Numbered from the stretch's first letter, positions 16,176 to 24,303 are shown. The stretch is DNA of 64,000 nucleotides from Ferruginibacter paludis (GCF_030409685.1 NZ_JAUFQJ010000008.1:1-64000), one strand, 5' to 3'. A program made the numbers and translations. The notes: generated from the letters alone by a model not told the origin.

Positions 16176-16685
16176 ATGTTTAAACCATCTCCGGAAAATT
16201 ATCCTCCCTATTTTCAAAAATATATTGACCAGGTACCAGACGAATCATTGCTGCAGGGCTTCGCAAACCAGGGGCCGGTTATCGCAAGTTTATTAAGCCG
16301 TATAACAGAAGAAAAATCAATGCACGCTTATGCCCCGGGTAAATGGACACTCAAAGACTTATTGCAACATATCATTGATACGGAAAGAATTTTTTGTTTC
16401 CGTGCGTTGTGTTTTGCAAGAAGGGAAGCCAGCAATATCGCTGGATTTGATGAAAATGCCTATGCCGCAAGCGTGGTAGCCAACGACAGAACCTGGCTAA
16501 GCCTTACAGAAGAATTTTTAGCCGTACGCAAAGCAACAGAACTGCTTTATAAAAGCTTTACAGAAGAAACGCTTACAAGAATTGGTAGCGCCAACAGTAT
16601 ACCAACCAGCGTCGCAAGTATGGGATATATTACGCTGGGGCATGTGTATCACCATAAAAAAATAATTGAAGAACGATACCTTTAG
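16176..16685 (+). CDS. DinB/YfiT-family protein
   Basis: The 169-residue four-helix-bundle protein has the DinB-superfamily pattern. One candidate metal-binding histidine lies in LKDLLQHIIDTERIFCFRAL at about residue 69, and another in LGHVYHHKKIIEERYL at about 158. The segment FARREASNIAGFDENAYA is typical of the YfiT-like branch, which includes thiol-dependent metalloenzymes. The reaction is unknown. The gene has its own leader after the S8 terminator. A 41-nt inverted repeat with a T-run lies 93 nt downstream. Confidence 0.87.
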   Translation: MFKPSPENYPPYFQKYIDQVPDESLLQGFANQGPVIASLLSRITEEKSMHAYAPGKWTLKDLLQHIIDTERIFCFRALCFARREASNIAGFDENAYAASVVANDRTWLSLTEEFLAVRKATELLYKSFTEETLTRIGSANSIPTSVASMGYITLGHVYHHKKIIEERYL

Positions 16686-16777
16686 TCAACAAAGGTTTTG
16701 ATATCCGCATAAACTTAAGCGGGTTGCTTAAATTATATACCTTATCTCCTGCTAAATTTTAACTTTCAATCGAGCGG

Positions 16778-16824
16778 GTACGTATTTTTACGATACGTTT
16801 TATCGTAAATAAACGTACTTTTTT
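16778..16824 (+). terminator. Long inverted repeat with T-run, possible terminator or operator
   Basis: GTACGTATTTTTACGATA pairs with TTATCGTAAATAAACGTAC (16778-16818) with few mismatches and a very short loop, followed by six T residues. It could end the DinB transcript. Because it is AT-rich and lies about 65 nt upstream of the ncRNA promoter, it could instead be an operator. Confidence 0.55.
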
Positions 16825-16884
16825 ACAGTTTTGTTACGATAGCTTCCGTATTTACTGTGTATTAATAATAGAGCAATTATGCGC

Positions 16885-16915
16885 TTGTGTAGCATCCATT
16901 TCTGCTGCATCTTTG
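16885..16915 (+). promoter_or_regulatory. Promoter of ncRNA copy 1
   Basis: TTG (16885-16887), then 20 nt, then CATCTTTG (16908-16915) resembles the Bacteroidota TTG / TAnnTTTG promoter. The identical 20-nt spacing recurs at the other three copies of this RNA family, and the sequence just upstream (GCGCTTGT) is conserved with copy 2. Confidence 0.7.
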
Positions 16916-17284
16916 TATCAGAAGTTGATTGATAGGAATTAAATATCAATCATATCCAAATATCCTGATAAAGCCTATAAAGTTCAATCCAATATCGATT
17001 TAAAGCTAATAGCAAAAATCCAATATCAGTCAACTTCTTTTTCATTTTTCTTACCCGGTGCTGCGAAAGCATTGCGAACATTACTTCCGTAGCATTTTAT
17101 CCGGTATCCTGAAGAAAGCAAACCACGTCCTTTATCCTGAAAAATCCTGAATTTACTATCCCAAAACTGTTGCAAAACAGGAAAAGCTGTACGCTGACCA
17201 TGGAATGACTTTTTCCCGGAACAGTCCCCAAGCTAAAAAATTTTAAAAACTTCCGTGTTTATAAATGAATGCGGAAGTTTTTAT
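16916..17284 (+). ncRNA. Structured ncRNA of a four-member family, copy 1
   Basis: No gene fits 16686-17576. The conserved start is TATCAGAAGTTGATTGATAG. A 15-nt segment, 16920-16934, pairs with 17024-17038 (14 Watson-Crick pairs and one G-U), closing a domain that holds three CCAATATC-like motifs (CCAAATATCC, CCAATATCG, CCAATATCA). A T-rich stretch follows, so a short form ending near 17045 is possible. The rest carries further TATCCTGA motifs and ends in the hairpin at 17245-17284. The first 170 nt align closely with copy 2 at 55451. Function unknown. Confidence 0.7.
17245..17284 (+). terminator. Terminator of ncRNA copy 1
   Basis: AAAAACTTCCG (17245-17255) pairs exactly with CGGAAGTTTTT (17272-17282), with the T-run forming part of the stem. 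The CTTCC...GGAAG arms are shared with the terminators of the other three copies. Confidence 0.85.
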
Positions 17285-17461
17285 TCTCTCTCCCGTTTTT
17301 ATATCCAAAGCTCTAATGCCTGGTTTATTATCTGTCCCCCAAACCACCTCTTCACAAATTTATACACCAGCAATGCATTGTTCAGTCCGCCTGGCCTGAG
17401 CAGTGCTGCGTTTTAAATTATCCGGTTATCTTTAACCGTGTATGCCACTCCGCCTGCACAA

Positions 17462-17494
17462 TTGTTCTAAAAACACCTGTTACTGTTACCTTTG
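17462..17494 (+). promoter_or_regulatory. Possible promoter for fbaA
   Basis: TTG at 17462 and TACCTTTG at 17487-17494 are 22 nt apart, slightly wide for the Bacteroidota consensus. A second TAnnTTTG match, TATTTTTG (17554-17561), lies only 15 nt from the start codon. Either could serve; the first leaves an 80-nt leader. Confidence 0.4.
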
Positions 17495-17576
17495 TATCTT
17501 TTTGCAGATGCATATCAGTTTCAAATAACCATTAACCAAAAGTGAAATTCACTTATTTTTGTAAAAAAACAACAAC

Positions 17577-18644
17577 ATGAGTAAATACAAAGCCGGCGTA
17601 TTGTTCGGCGCAGAACTAGAAGCCCTTTATAATGACGCTAAAGACAACCAGTTTGCCTTACCCGCAGTAAACTGCATAGGCACAGATACCATCAATGCTA
17701 CGCTTGAGGCGGCAGCAAAAGTTAACTCTCCTGTAATTATACAATTCAGCAATGGCGGCGCCCAGTTCCTTGCAGGTAAAGGAATGCCGAACGATAAGTT
17801 ACAAGCCAATATTTCGGGCGCCATTTCCGGCGCTTTGCATATACACAATGTAGCCAAGTATTACGGTGTACCTGTAGTACTGCATACCGACCATGCTGCA
17901 AAAAAATGGTTACCATGGATCAGCGGATTGATTGATGCCGGCGAACAATTTTACAAAGAAAAAGGCCAGCCTTTATTCAGTTCGCATATGCTTGATTTAA
18001 GTGAAGAACCAATTGAAGAAAACATCCATACATCAGTAGAGTTTTTCAAGAGAATGGCTCCATTGGGCATGAGTATTGAAATTGAACTGGGTGTCACCGG
18101 CGGTGAAGAAGATGGAGTTGACAACAGCGATGTTGAAAATGATAAATTATATACCCAACCGGAACACGTTGAGTATTCTTATACAGAATTGGGTAAGGTA
18201 AGCAACATGTTTACCATTGCCGCAGCTTTTGGTAATGTGCATGGTGTTTACAAACCTGGCAATGTTGAACTGCGCCCCGAAATTTTAAATAATAGCCAGG
18301 TGTATATTCAGAAAAAATTACAGACCGGTCCAAAACCCGTTTACTTTGTATTCCATGGTGGCAGCGGATCTCCGCAAAGCCAGATAAGGGAAGCAATCGG
18401 ATACGGCGCCATCAAAATGAACATCGATACGGATTTGCAATGGGCATTCTGGGAAGGTGTTTTAAACAATTATAAAAAGAATGAAGGCTACCTGCAGGGA
18501 CAACTGGGCAACCCTGAAGGAAGTGATAAACCAAACAAAAAACAATACGATCCAAGAGTATGGTTACGCAAAGGACAGGAGACTTTTATCAAACGTCTTG
18601 AAACCGCTTTTGACGATTTGAATTGTCTTAACCGTAATGCATAG
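17577..18644 (+). CDS. fbaA: Class II fructose-bisphosphate aldolase
   Basis: The 355-residue product is a zinc-dependent aldolase of the FbaA (longer, type A) group. The signature VVLHTDHAAKKWLPWISGLIDAG is at about residues 100-122, containing the catalytic Asp and first zinc His. The second metal block is near 215-222 (AFGNVHGVY), and the phosphate-binding segment FHGGSGSP...IKMNIDTDLQWAF lies at about 260-290. It interconverts fructose 1,6-bisphosphate with dihydroxyacetone phosphate and glyceraldehyde 3-phosphate. It stands alone between the ncRNA and accD, with a strong terminator after it. Confidence 0.95.
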   Translation: MSKYKAGVLFGAELEALYNDAKDNQFALPAVNCIGTDTINATLEAAAKVNSPVIIQFSNGGAQFLAGKGMPNDKLQANISGAISGALHIHNVAKYYGVPVVLHTDHAAKKWLPWISGLIDAGEQFYKEKGQPLFSSHMLDLSEEPIEENIHTSVEFFKRMAPLGMSIEIELGVTGGEEDGVDNSDVENDKLYTQPEHVEYSYTELGKVSNMFTIAAAFGNVHGVYKPGNVELRPEILNNSQVYIQKKLQTGPKPVYFVFHGGSGSPQSQIREAIGYGAIKMNIDTDLQWAFWEGVLNNYKKNEGYLQGQLGNPEGSDKPNKKQYDPRVWLRKGQETFIKRLETAFDDLNCLNRNA

Positions 18645-18658
18645 TCTTTAATATAACA

Positions 18659-18710
18659 CTGCAAACAATTTATATTTCTTAAGGTAATGTAAATTGTTTG
18701 CAGTTATTTT
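18659..18710 (+). terminator. Terminator after fbaA
   Basis: CTGCAAACAATTTA (18659-18672) pairs exactly with TAAATTGTTTGCAG (18690-18703) and is followed by TTATTTT. Confidence 0.85.
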
Positions 18711-18797
18711 ACACCACCCTTAAAAAGCTGTTTTTAAAGATGTAATAAATTTTTAACTTTTAAAAGAACCCTGCATTTTTTAGCTTCTTGCAATACA

Positions 18798-19727
18798 ATG
18801 CAGGTGGGGCTTATTATGATAAAAGAAGAAGATTTTGATGCCAACCTTGCCGGCGAAGACGGAGAATCAGATGAAACAAAAAGAAGCTGGTTTAAGCGTA
18901 TTAAAAAAGGCATTCTTACGGCAACAAAAGACAAGGCGGATGCACCCGAAGGACTATGGACCAAGTGTCCCAATTGCAAATACACTTGCACCGTTTCGGA
19001 ACTCAGGGAGAACTTATTTGTTTGTCCTAAATGTGATCATCATCACCGCATTGGAAGCGGAGAATATTTTGAAATTTTGTTTGATGACAATGAATACGAA
19101 GAGCTCTTTGCCAATATTGTATCCACAGACTATTTACAATTTGTAGATTTAAAACCCTACAATAAAAGGCTGGATGAAACCTACGCCAAGACTGGTATTC
19201 ACGATTCCATCACTGTAGGACATGGCAAATTAAAAGGCAATGATTTTGTGGTTGCCTGTATGGACTTTGAATTTATCGGCGGCAGTTTAGGGAGCGTAAT
19301 GGGTGAAAAAATAAGCCGTGCATGCGACTACTGTATTTTGCACCGCATCCCCTTTATGATCATCAATAAAAGCGGTGGTGCCAGGATGATGGAAAGCGCA
19401 TTTTCATTAATGCAGCTTGCCAAAACTTCGGGTAAATTATCGCAGTTGTCTGATGCCAAAATCCCTTACATCTCACTGTGTACCGATCCTACTTTCGGCG
19501 GTACAACTGCTTCCTTTGCGATGCTGGGCGATATCATTTGCGGAGAGCCAGGTGCCTTGATTGGCTTTGCAGGCCCCAGGGTTATCAAGGAAACAATCAA
19601 AAAAGATTTACCGGAAGGTTTTCAGCGCAGCGAGTTTTTACTGGAACATGGATTTCTTGACTTTATCATCAACAGGAAAGAATTGAAAGATAAATTGGCT
19701 TCTTTGTTATTGCTTTTTAAAAATTAA
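18798..19727 (+). CDS. accD: Acetyl-CoA carboxylase carboxyltransferase subunit beta
   Basis: The 309-residue product is AccD. A four-cysteine zinc ribbon (CPNCKYTC...[13 protein letters not shown]) lies at about residues 55-82. The crotonase-like carboxyltransferase domain has [37 protein letters not shown] and [12 protein letters not shown]. With AccA it transfers the carboxyl group from biotin carrier protein to acetyl-CoA, the first step of fatty-acid synthesis. An acidic 30-residue extension precedes the conserved [11 protein letters not shown] second in-frame ATG at 18816 (MIKEED) is an equally plausible start. Confidence 0.95.
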   Translation: MQVGLIMIKEEDFDANLAGEDGESDETKRSWFKRIKKGILTATKDKADAPEGLWTKCPNCKYTCTVSELRENLFVCPKCDHHHRIGSGEYFEILFDDNEYEELFANIVSTDYLQFVDLKPYNKRLDETYAKTGIHDSITVGHGKLKGNDFVVACMDFEFIGGSLGSVMGEKISRACDYCILHRIPFMIINKSGGARMMESAFSLMQLAKTSGKLSQLSDAKIPYISLCTDPTFGGTTASFAMLGDIICGEPGALIGFAGPRVIKETIKKDLPEGFQRSEFLLEHGFLDFIINRKELKDKLASLLLLFKN

Positions 19728-19732
19728 TTATG

Positions 19733-19774
19733 CCAGGAAAAATCCGTCTGCCTGCTGGCAGATAGATTTTCTGG
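19733..19774. repeat. Hairpin-forming intergenic repeat
   Basis: CCAGGAAAAATCCGTCTGCC pairs with GGCAGATAGATTTTCTGG (19733-19752 with 19757-19774) around a 4-nt loop, with two small mismatches. There is no T-run, so a simple terminator is unlikely. The GTCTGCC...GGCAGA core is reminiscent of REP-type elements. Confidence 0.5.
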
Positions 19775-19795
19775 TTGCAGCTTAACTATTTTTTT

Positions 19796-20494
19796 ATGAA
19801 AATAATTCACCGCACAGCCATTGCTTTTTTGTTTGGGTTGATTTTAATTTCCTGCCAGGCGCAACAGAAAACCAACTTAACGGCAGATGAATTTGAAAAA
19901 GCAATCACCAAAGATTCTGTACAAATTTTAGATGTAAGAACACCAGAAGAATACAGTGCTGGCCATATTAAAAATACATTGCTGGCCAACTGGAACGACA
20001 AAGCTGAATTCAGCCGCAGGGTTGCGTTTGTAGATAAAAACAAGCCAGTGTATATCTATTGCCTGGCCGGCGGCCGGAGTGCTGCTGCAGCAAAGCAGTT
20101 ACGTTCAGAAGGCTATGAAAATGTAATAGAACTTTCAGGCGGCATCAATGCATGGAAGGCCGCCAATAAACCGCTGGAAGGAAAATCTGATGAAAAGCAA
20201 ATGACCGAAGAAGCTTTTAATGCAGCCATCAGTGGCAAGACGGTGCTGGTTGATTTCGGCGCAACCTGGTGCCCGCCCTGCAAAAAAATGGAGCCTGTCA
20301 TAAAAAGTCTTCAAAGCAATCATGCCAACCAGTTTGAGCTGGTGAAAGTGGATGGAGGTAAAGATCTTGACCTGTTAAAAAAATATGCAGTAACTGCTCT
20401 GCCAGTCTTTATAGTATTTAAAAATGGCAAACAGGTTTGGCGCAAAGATGGTGTGGCTACAGAAAAAGAAATGGCGGAAGCCCTGCGCCCCTGA
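19796..20494 (+). CDS. Rhodanese-thioredoxin fusion lipoprotein
   Basis: This 232-residue protein has a lipoprotein signal (hydrophobic FLFGLILIS then Cys at the lipobox LISC, about residue 20). A rhodanese domain follows, with DVRTPEEYSAGHI and the catalytic Cys in IYCLAGGRSA near residue 83. A thioredoxin domain then carries DFGATWCPPCKKMEP near residue 157 and the cis-Pro region TALPVFIVFKNG. Rhodaneses move sulfane sulfur and thioredoxins reduce disulfides, so the pair may handle persulfides at the outer or inner membrane (inference). Start at 19796 is chosen because it gives a proper signal peptide; an upstream in-frame ATG at 19775 overlaps the hairpin repeat. Confidence 0.9.
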   Translation: MKIIHRTAIAFLFGLILISCQAQQKTNLTADEFEKAITKDSVQILDVRTPEEYSAGHIKNTLLANWNDKAEFSRRVAFVDKNKPVYIYCLAGGRSAAAAKQLRSEGYENVIELSGGINAWKAANKPLEGKSDEKQMTEEAFNAAISGKTVLVDFGATWCPPCKKMEPVIKSLQSNHANQFELVKVDGGKDLDLLKKYAVTALPVFIVFKNGKQVWRKDGVATEKEMAEALRP

Positions 20495-21547
20495 TCAATC
20501 CTGCGACAACTCTTTTACAAAATCACTTACAAGGTAACTTATCAGTATCCCCGTGGTATCATTTTTTTTACCGTCAACCAATTGCACCGCACCTTCGCTG
20601 ATATGCAGGTAAGCAGGTTTGGAATCCTGGGCTGTAAAAGTAACGTATTGCCTTGCCTGCAACACAGATATTCCTGCCGGCAGCATCCCACTGCTTAGTA
20701 CCTGTTCAATACAATTTAAATCCAGCTCTATGCCGGTGTAGGTATCTTCCGTAAACCCGGTTGCGTGGGCTACGGACTGCATAAAGTTTTTTCTGCCATG
20801 GATAAAAATTTCTTCGTAGGTGATATAATCTATAAAGGGATTGTTGTGTATTTCCAACAACACATTTTGGGATATTGTGTTTTCATGTACGCCGATAATG
20901 CAGTATTTACCGAGGTACCCATCTTCTTCAGCATAATGAAACCCATTGCCATTGTGTCTTCCTTCGGTTGCACTAAAATCAACATGCGCATCCAGGTTAA
21001 TACAATTGATCTGGGCTAGCGGAATAACGTCTGCCTTATGCAATCCTTTTGCCGTTCCCTTAATAATGGGATAGGCATTGTTTTGCCCGCCACCAATTAC
21101 AATGGGTATTTTTTTTAACGCCGTAATTACTTTGATCATATTCTCCACGGCATCATCTATGCTGTTTACTGCATGGCGGTAAGCTTCTATCAGTTCATCA
21201 GGATTATCCGCATTGTTTTCTATAAGGTATTTGATGTCTCCAAAATCAAAATGACCCAGCAGCAATATATTTTCACCATTTAAAAAATCATTGCTTTGGT
21301 TATTTAAAAAGCAGGATAAAAAGGGCAGCCAGGCGGTATCAGTACCACCTGTTCCATAATTCGCCTTCACACCAATATCTTCTGGAATGCCCAGCAGCAC
21401 ATACTTTTCGGCAGATTGCTGCAATGCTTCCATCCAATCGTTCGTTACAGGGAGGTGTTTTATCCGCTCCCCTATCCGGGTTTCAAAACGGCGAATTTTT
21501 GTCAGCGATAGTATATCTTCTTTGGAGTAAAACTTAAAATGTTTCAT
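20495..21547 (-). CDS. hutG: Formimidoylglutamase-like protein (arginase family)
   Basis: The 350-residue product matches the ureohydrolase superfamily, Bacteroidota HutG-like branch. It has PIVIGGGQNNAYPII at about residues 123-137, INLDAHVDFSA near 162-172, and YTGIELDLNCIEQVLSSG near 252-269. The family normally has His where this protein has Gln in GGGQNN (codon CAA), a manganese ligand in active members, and the last motif has Asn in place of an Asp. Catalytic activity is therefore in doubt. FtcD and HutI lie 3-6 kb away, so histidine degradation to glutamate is the context. The gene converges tightly with the rhodanese-thioredoxin gene: their ends abut. Confidence 0.8.
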   Translation of the reverse strand: MKHFKFYSKEDILSLTKIRRFETRIGERIKHLPVTNDWMEALQQSAEKYVLLGIPEDIGVKANYGTGGTDTAWLPFLSCFLNNQSNDFLNGENILLLGHFDFGDIKYLIENNADNPDELIEAYRHAVNSIDDAVENMIKVITALKKIPIVIGGGQNNAYPIIKGTAKGLHKADVIPLAQINCINLDAHVDFSATEGRHNGNGFHYAEEDGYLGKYCIIGVHENTISQNVLLEIHNNPFIDYITYEEIFIHGRKNFMQSVAHATGFTEDTYTGIELDLNCIEQVLSSGMLPAGISVLQARQYVTFTAQDSKPAYLHISEGAVQLVDGKKNDTTGILISYLVSDFVKELSQD

Positions 21548-21701
21548 ATAGGGAAGTTAACAAAATTTGAACTTATCCGGATGCATCCTTTTAATGAATC
21601 AATTTTTGCTGATTAATGATACGAGGCAAATCCGGAGGACTGACAATTATGCTTAAAATTTGTTTGGCACAATTGCTGCCTGACTACCATTAAAAAACAC
21701 C

Positions 21702-22082
21702 ATGGATATCATTATTCAATCCTTAGGATTTAAAGCAGGAGAATCAATTGAGCAGTTTATTACAGAAAAGATGAATGGCTTAAAAAGTGAGACCATTATC
21801 AGGGCCAACGTAACCTTGTTTAAAGGGCCGGACACCAACCCAGAAAATAATTATTGTGAAGTGCGGCTGGAAGTGCCGGGCAATGATTTGTTTGTAAAAA
21901 AGAACAGTCAATATTTTGAGACTTCGGTAAGCGAATGCACGGATGTATTGGCAAGCATGCTGAATAAGGCAAAAGATGTATCAACCGACAGAAGACAGGC
22001 GCAGACAATGGAGATCCAGGATGCGCTGATAGCAGGTGACGTAAATGATGAAGAAACAGAACTGGAAGATGTTGTAAAGTAA
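21702..22082 (+). CDS. hpf: HPF/RaiA-family ribosome-associated factor
   Basis: The 126-residue product is a short-form hibernation factor. It has a beta-alpha-beta-beta-beta-alpha pattern with MDIIIQSLGFKAGESIEQFITEKMNGL, then strands TIIRANVTLFKG and NYCEVRLEVPGNDLFVKKNS, and the helix SVSECTDVLASMLNKAKDV. Family role: it binds the 30S decoding region and stabilises inactive ribosomes. It lacks the C-terminal dimerisation domain of long HPF and ends in an acidic tail (DVNDEETELEDVVK). A hairpin at 22102-22130 lies between it and the convergent HAD gene. Confidence 0.85.
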   Translation: MDIIIQSLGFKAGESIEQFITEKMNGLKSETIIRANVTLFKGPDTNPENNYCEVRLEVPGNDLFVKKNSQYFETSVSECTDVLASMLNKAKDVSTDRRQAQTMEIQDALIAGDVNDEETELEDVVK

Positions 22083-22101
22083 ATATGATTCACGCATGTA
22101 A

Positions 22102-22130
22102 ACAGCCACCGGGTTAAACCTGGTGGCTGT
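22102..22130. terminator. Hairpin between convergent hpf and HAD genes
   Basis: ACAGCCACCGGG pairs with CCTGGTGGCTGT (one G-T pair). T-runs are short on both sides, so it is a moderate bidirectional terminator at best. Confidence 0.6.
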
Positions 22131-22153
22131 TGTATGTATTGGATTACCTGGTT

Positions 22154-22957
22154 TTAATTAAAACAATATTGCAATGCTTTGGCAACACCATCATTGTTGT
22201 TGGTGTCTGTAACGTAATTGGCCACTGCTTTTATTTGTTCCGGCGCGTTGCCCATGGCTACACCCATACCGGCAAACTCAATCATTCCCTGATCATTAAA
22301 ATTATCTCCTATCGCAATAATTTCTTTTTGCTCAATACCATAGCGGTTCATCAGGAACTCAACGGCCTTTGCCTTGGAAGCTGCGCTGCTCATCACTTCC
22401 AGGTAAGTAGATTGTGATTTAAAAATATTCAGCTTTCCGCCATGCAATTCAACAAGCCGCTGTTCAATATCATGCACCAGGTGCTTTTCGCCGGCAATCA
22501 ATATCTTGTTCGGGCCATTTTTTTGTTCATCCCAATATTGAAGGGTTTCACCAAAGGGTTGAATTTTTATTTTAACAGCCGTAATTTTTTGTTCCTTTTT
22601 AATGCGGTCGGTTTCCTGTTCTGCAAACCATTCCATCTGGCTGTAATACATGGCAGACAAGTCATACATGCATAATTCTTTATGAACACTTGCAGCTTCG
22701 TGCAATGAAACTGCATCTTGGAAAATCACTTCATCCTTGTGTACAATATAACCTCCATTTAAACTCACCAATGGCGCATCGTCAGCTACAACATTTTTTA
22801 TTATGTGCATCATACCGTGTAAAGGCCGTGCAGAAATCGGTATTACCAAAATTCCCTTTTGCTGCAGATGATGAATGGCCTGCCTGTTGGCTTCGCTCAC
22901 AGAATGATCACTCTTTAATAATGTGCCATCCATATCTATAAAAACTGCTTTGTACAT
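22154..22957 (-). CDS. Cof-type HAD-IIB phosphatase
   Basis: The 267-residue product is a Cof-subfamily haloacid dehalogenase hydrolase. Motif I is FIDMDGTLLKSDHSVS with the nucleophile Asp at about residue 7. Motif II is IPISARPL, a conserved Lys lies in SAASKAKAVEFL, and motif IV is AIGDNFNDQGMIEFAGMGVAMGNA. The type IIB cap lies between motifs II and III. Such enzymes dephosphorylate sugar phosphates, nucleotides or cofactors; the substrate cannot be told from sequence. The gene is monocistronic, convergent with hpf. Confidence 0.9.
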   Translation of the reverse strand: MYKAVFIDMDGTLLKSDHSVSEANRQAIHHLQQKGILVIPISARPLHGMMHIIKNVVADDAPLVSLNGGYIVHKDEVIFQDAVSLHEAASVHKELCMYDLSAMYYSQMEWFAEQETDRIKKEQKITAVKIKIQPFGETLQYWDEQKNGPNKILIAGEKHLVHDIEQRLVELHGGKLNIFKSQSTYLEVMSSAASKAKAVEFLMNRYGIEQKEIIAIGDNFNDQGMIEFAGMGVAMGNAPEQIKAVANYVTDTNNNDGVAKALQYCFN

Positions 22958-22993
22958 TGGTTTACTGTATTGAGTTTAGTGCGCAAATATAAT

Positions 22994-23020
22994 AAAAAAG
23001 CCCCCGCATTGCGGAGGCTC
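22994..23020 (-). terminator. Terminator after the first secreted paralog
   Basis: Minus strand: AGCCTCCGC, loop AAT, GCGGGGGCT (one mismatch), then six T residues. It lies 23 nt past the stop of the 23043-23429 gene. Confidence 0.85.
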
Positions 23021-23042
23021 GTTTTTGCTGGTTTCTGTTGTA

Positions 23043-23429
23043 TTACCAATTCCTTCTGTCATGATCATCATGGTCTCTGTGATAAAGGCCACGGCCATAA
23101 AAATTTTCAATTACTTCATGAATTTCCCTGTCGCGTTTAAATTGCAAGCCTTCAATGATGCGTGCTTTTCTAAAACGACTCATATAGAAATTAAAACGTA
23201 CGGCTTCTATTCTTTCGTGGTATTCATGGTTGATCCTGGCAATCTGCATGTCTTTTTCTCTTTCAGAAAAATAATAGTTGCGTCCGCGGTCACCATAACC
23301 GTTTTCACGGGTGTTCATACCGACAGTATTGTCATACCCTTTGTCATCGGATCGGTCACTCCTGTATTGGGCCGATGCAGCTGTAGTAAAAAATATTACT
23401 GCGGCTAAAATTGTAAAAGTTTTTTTCAT
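23043..23429 (-). CDS. Small secreted protein, tandem paralog 1
   Basis: This 128-residue protein has a signal peptide (MKKTFTILAAVIFFTTAASAQ). A low-complexity polar stretch rich in Arg, Asp, Gly and Tyr follows, then a conserved helical block, YYFSEREKDMQIARINHEYHERI then FYMSRFRKARIIEGLQFKRDREI. The C-terminus is His/Asp/Arg-rich (YHRDHDDHDRRNW). I do not know the family. The neighbour at 23519-23920 shares the SEREKDMQ, FxMSRF and RNW/RPNW blocks and is clearly a duplicate. The protein is probably periplasmic; metal or nucleic-acid binding by the charged tail is speculation. Confidence 0.8.
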   Translation of the reverse strand: MKKTFTILAAVIFFTTAASAQYRSDRSDDKGYDNTVGMNTRENGYGDRGRNYYFSEREKDMQIARINHEYHERIEAVRFNFYMSRFRKARIIEGLQFKRDREIHEVIENFYGRGLYHRDHDDHDRRNW

Positions 23430-23518
23430 GATTGGTAAGTTTAAATTGTGATTGGATTGGTTGTAAAAATTTATAAACGTTTTATACTGAGTGTATTCGT
23501 TATAGTTATTAATTGTGT

Positions 23519-23920
23519 TTACCAGTTCGGCCTGTCACGGTCATATCCTCTTTTGTTGTAACCTTGGTGATGGAATTTTTCAATTACCGAATGAATCTCC
23601 TGGCCGCGTTGAAAATTCAGTGCATCTATTTTACGGTTCTTTTGAAAACGGCTCATAAAGAACTGGTTCTTTACGGACTGGATTTTATAATTGTATTCCC
23701 GGTTAATTTGGACAACCTGCATGTCTTTTTCTCTTTCAGAAAAATAACGATCGCCCCTGTCATCATAACCACCGCCCCTGGTTGGAAAACTGTTTACTAC
23801 TACATCGTGCGATTTGTTATTATCATATTTATTGTCGTTGCGACGGTTACCATCATATTGTGCAAATGCTGCAGAAGTAAATAAAGTGGCAAGTGCTAAA
23901 ATTGTAAATGTTATTTTCAT
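23519..23920 (-). CDS. Small secreted protein, tandem paralog 2
   Basis: The 133-residue product has a signal peptide (MKITFTILALATLFTSAAFAQ), a polar Asn/Asp/Lys-rich linker (YDGNRRNDNKYDNNKS), the helical block RYFSEREKDMQVVQINREYNYKI, FFMSRFQKNRKIDALNFQRGQEIHSVIEKF, and the end GYDRDRPNW. It is homologous along its whole length to the downstream gene at 23043-23429, from which it is separated by 89 nt. Linkers and tails have diverged while the SEREKDMQ and MSRF blocks are kept, so those are the likely functional parts. Family not recognised. Confidence 0.8.
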   Translation of the reverse strand: MKITFTILALATLFTSAAFAQYDGNRRNDNKYDNNKSHDVVVNSFPTRGGGYDDRGDRYFSEREKDMQVVQINREYNYKIQSVKNQFFMSRFQKNRKIDALNFQRGQEIHSVIEKFHHQGYNKRGYDRDRPNW

Positions 23921-24037
23921 GGTTGTAAGTTTAATTGTTATGAATGCATATAAGATGTAATCGGATTCACTTCGTTTACCAATGAAATGTTAATAGATAA
24001 ATTCGCCGGAACGCATTTATGCGTTGCTGTGAAAAGG

Positions 24038-24303
24038 AAAATATTTTGGTTCGGGCAGCAGTTTTTCATAGCAGCATCGTTGTGTCACTCACTTGTACTA
24101 TATACCCGTGTGGAGCGCCTTCAACCAGTTGCAGTATTGCTAGCTTGAAGTGAACATTAATTTAAAGGCAAGGATAATAAGAAACTACAAAACCCTTTAT
24201 AGGCAAGTATTTGAGCGCAACAGCTCAATAGAAAAATAAAAGTACAAGAGGGCGATGCAACGATGTTCAACAAAGCTTCTTAGCCCGGACAAAAATATTT
24301 TGA
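24038..24303. repeat. Facing pair of dispersed repeats in the 23.9-24.4 kb gap
   Basis: In this gene-free gap (23921-24356) a minus-oriented copy at 24038-24099 and a plus-oriented copy at 24241-24303 face each other. Both start AGTACAAG, contain CAACGATG and GCCCG, and end AAAATATTTT. They match the first part of the composite repeats at 10138 and 11592. The 140 nt between them hold a small hairpin, TTGAGC...GCTCAA (24211-24228), and nothing else I can name. The arrangement resembles paired REP or MITE ends. Confidence 0.65.
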
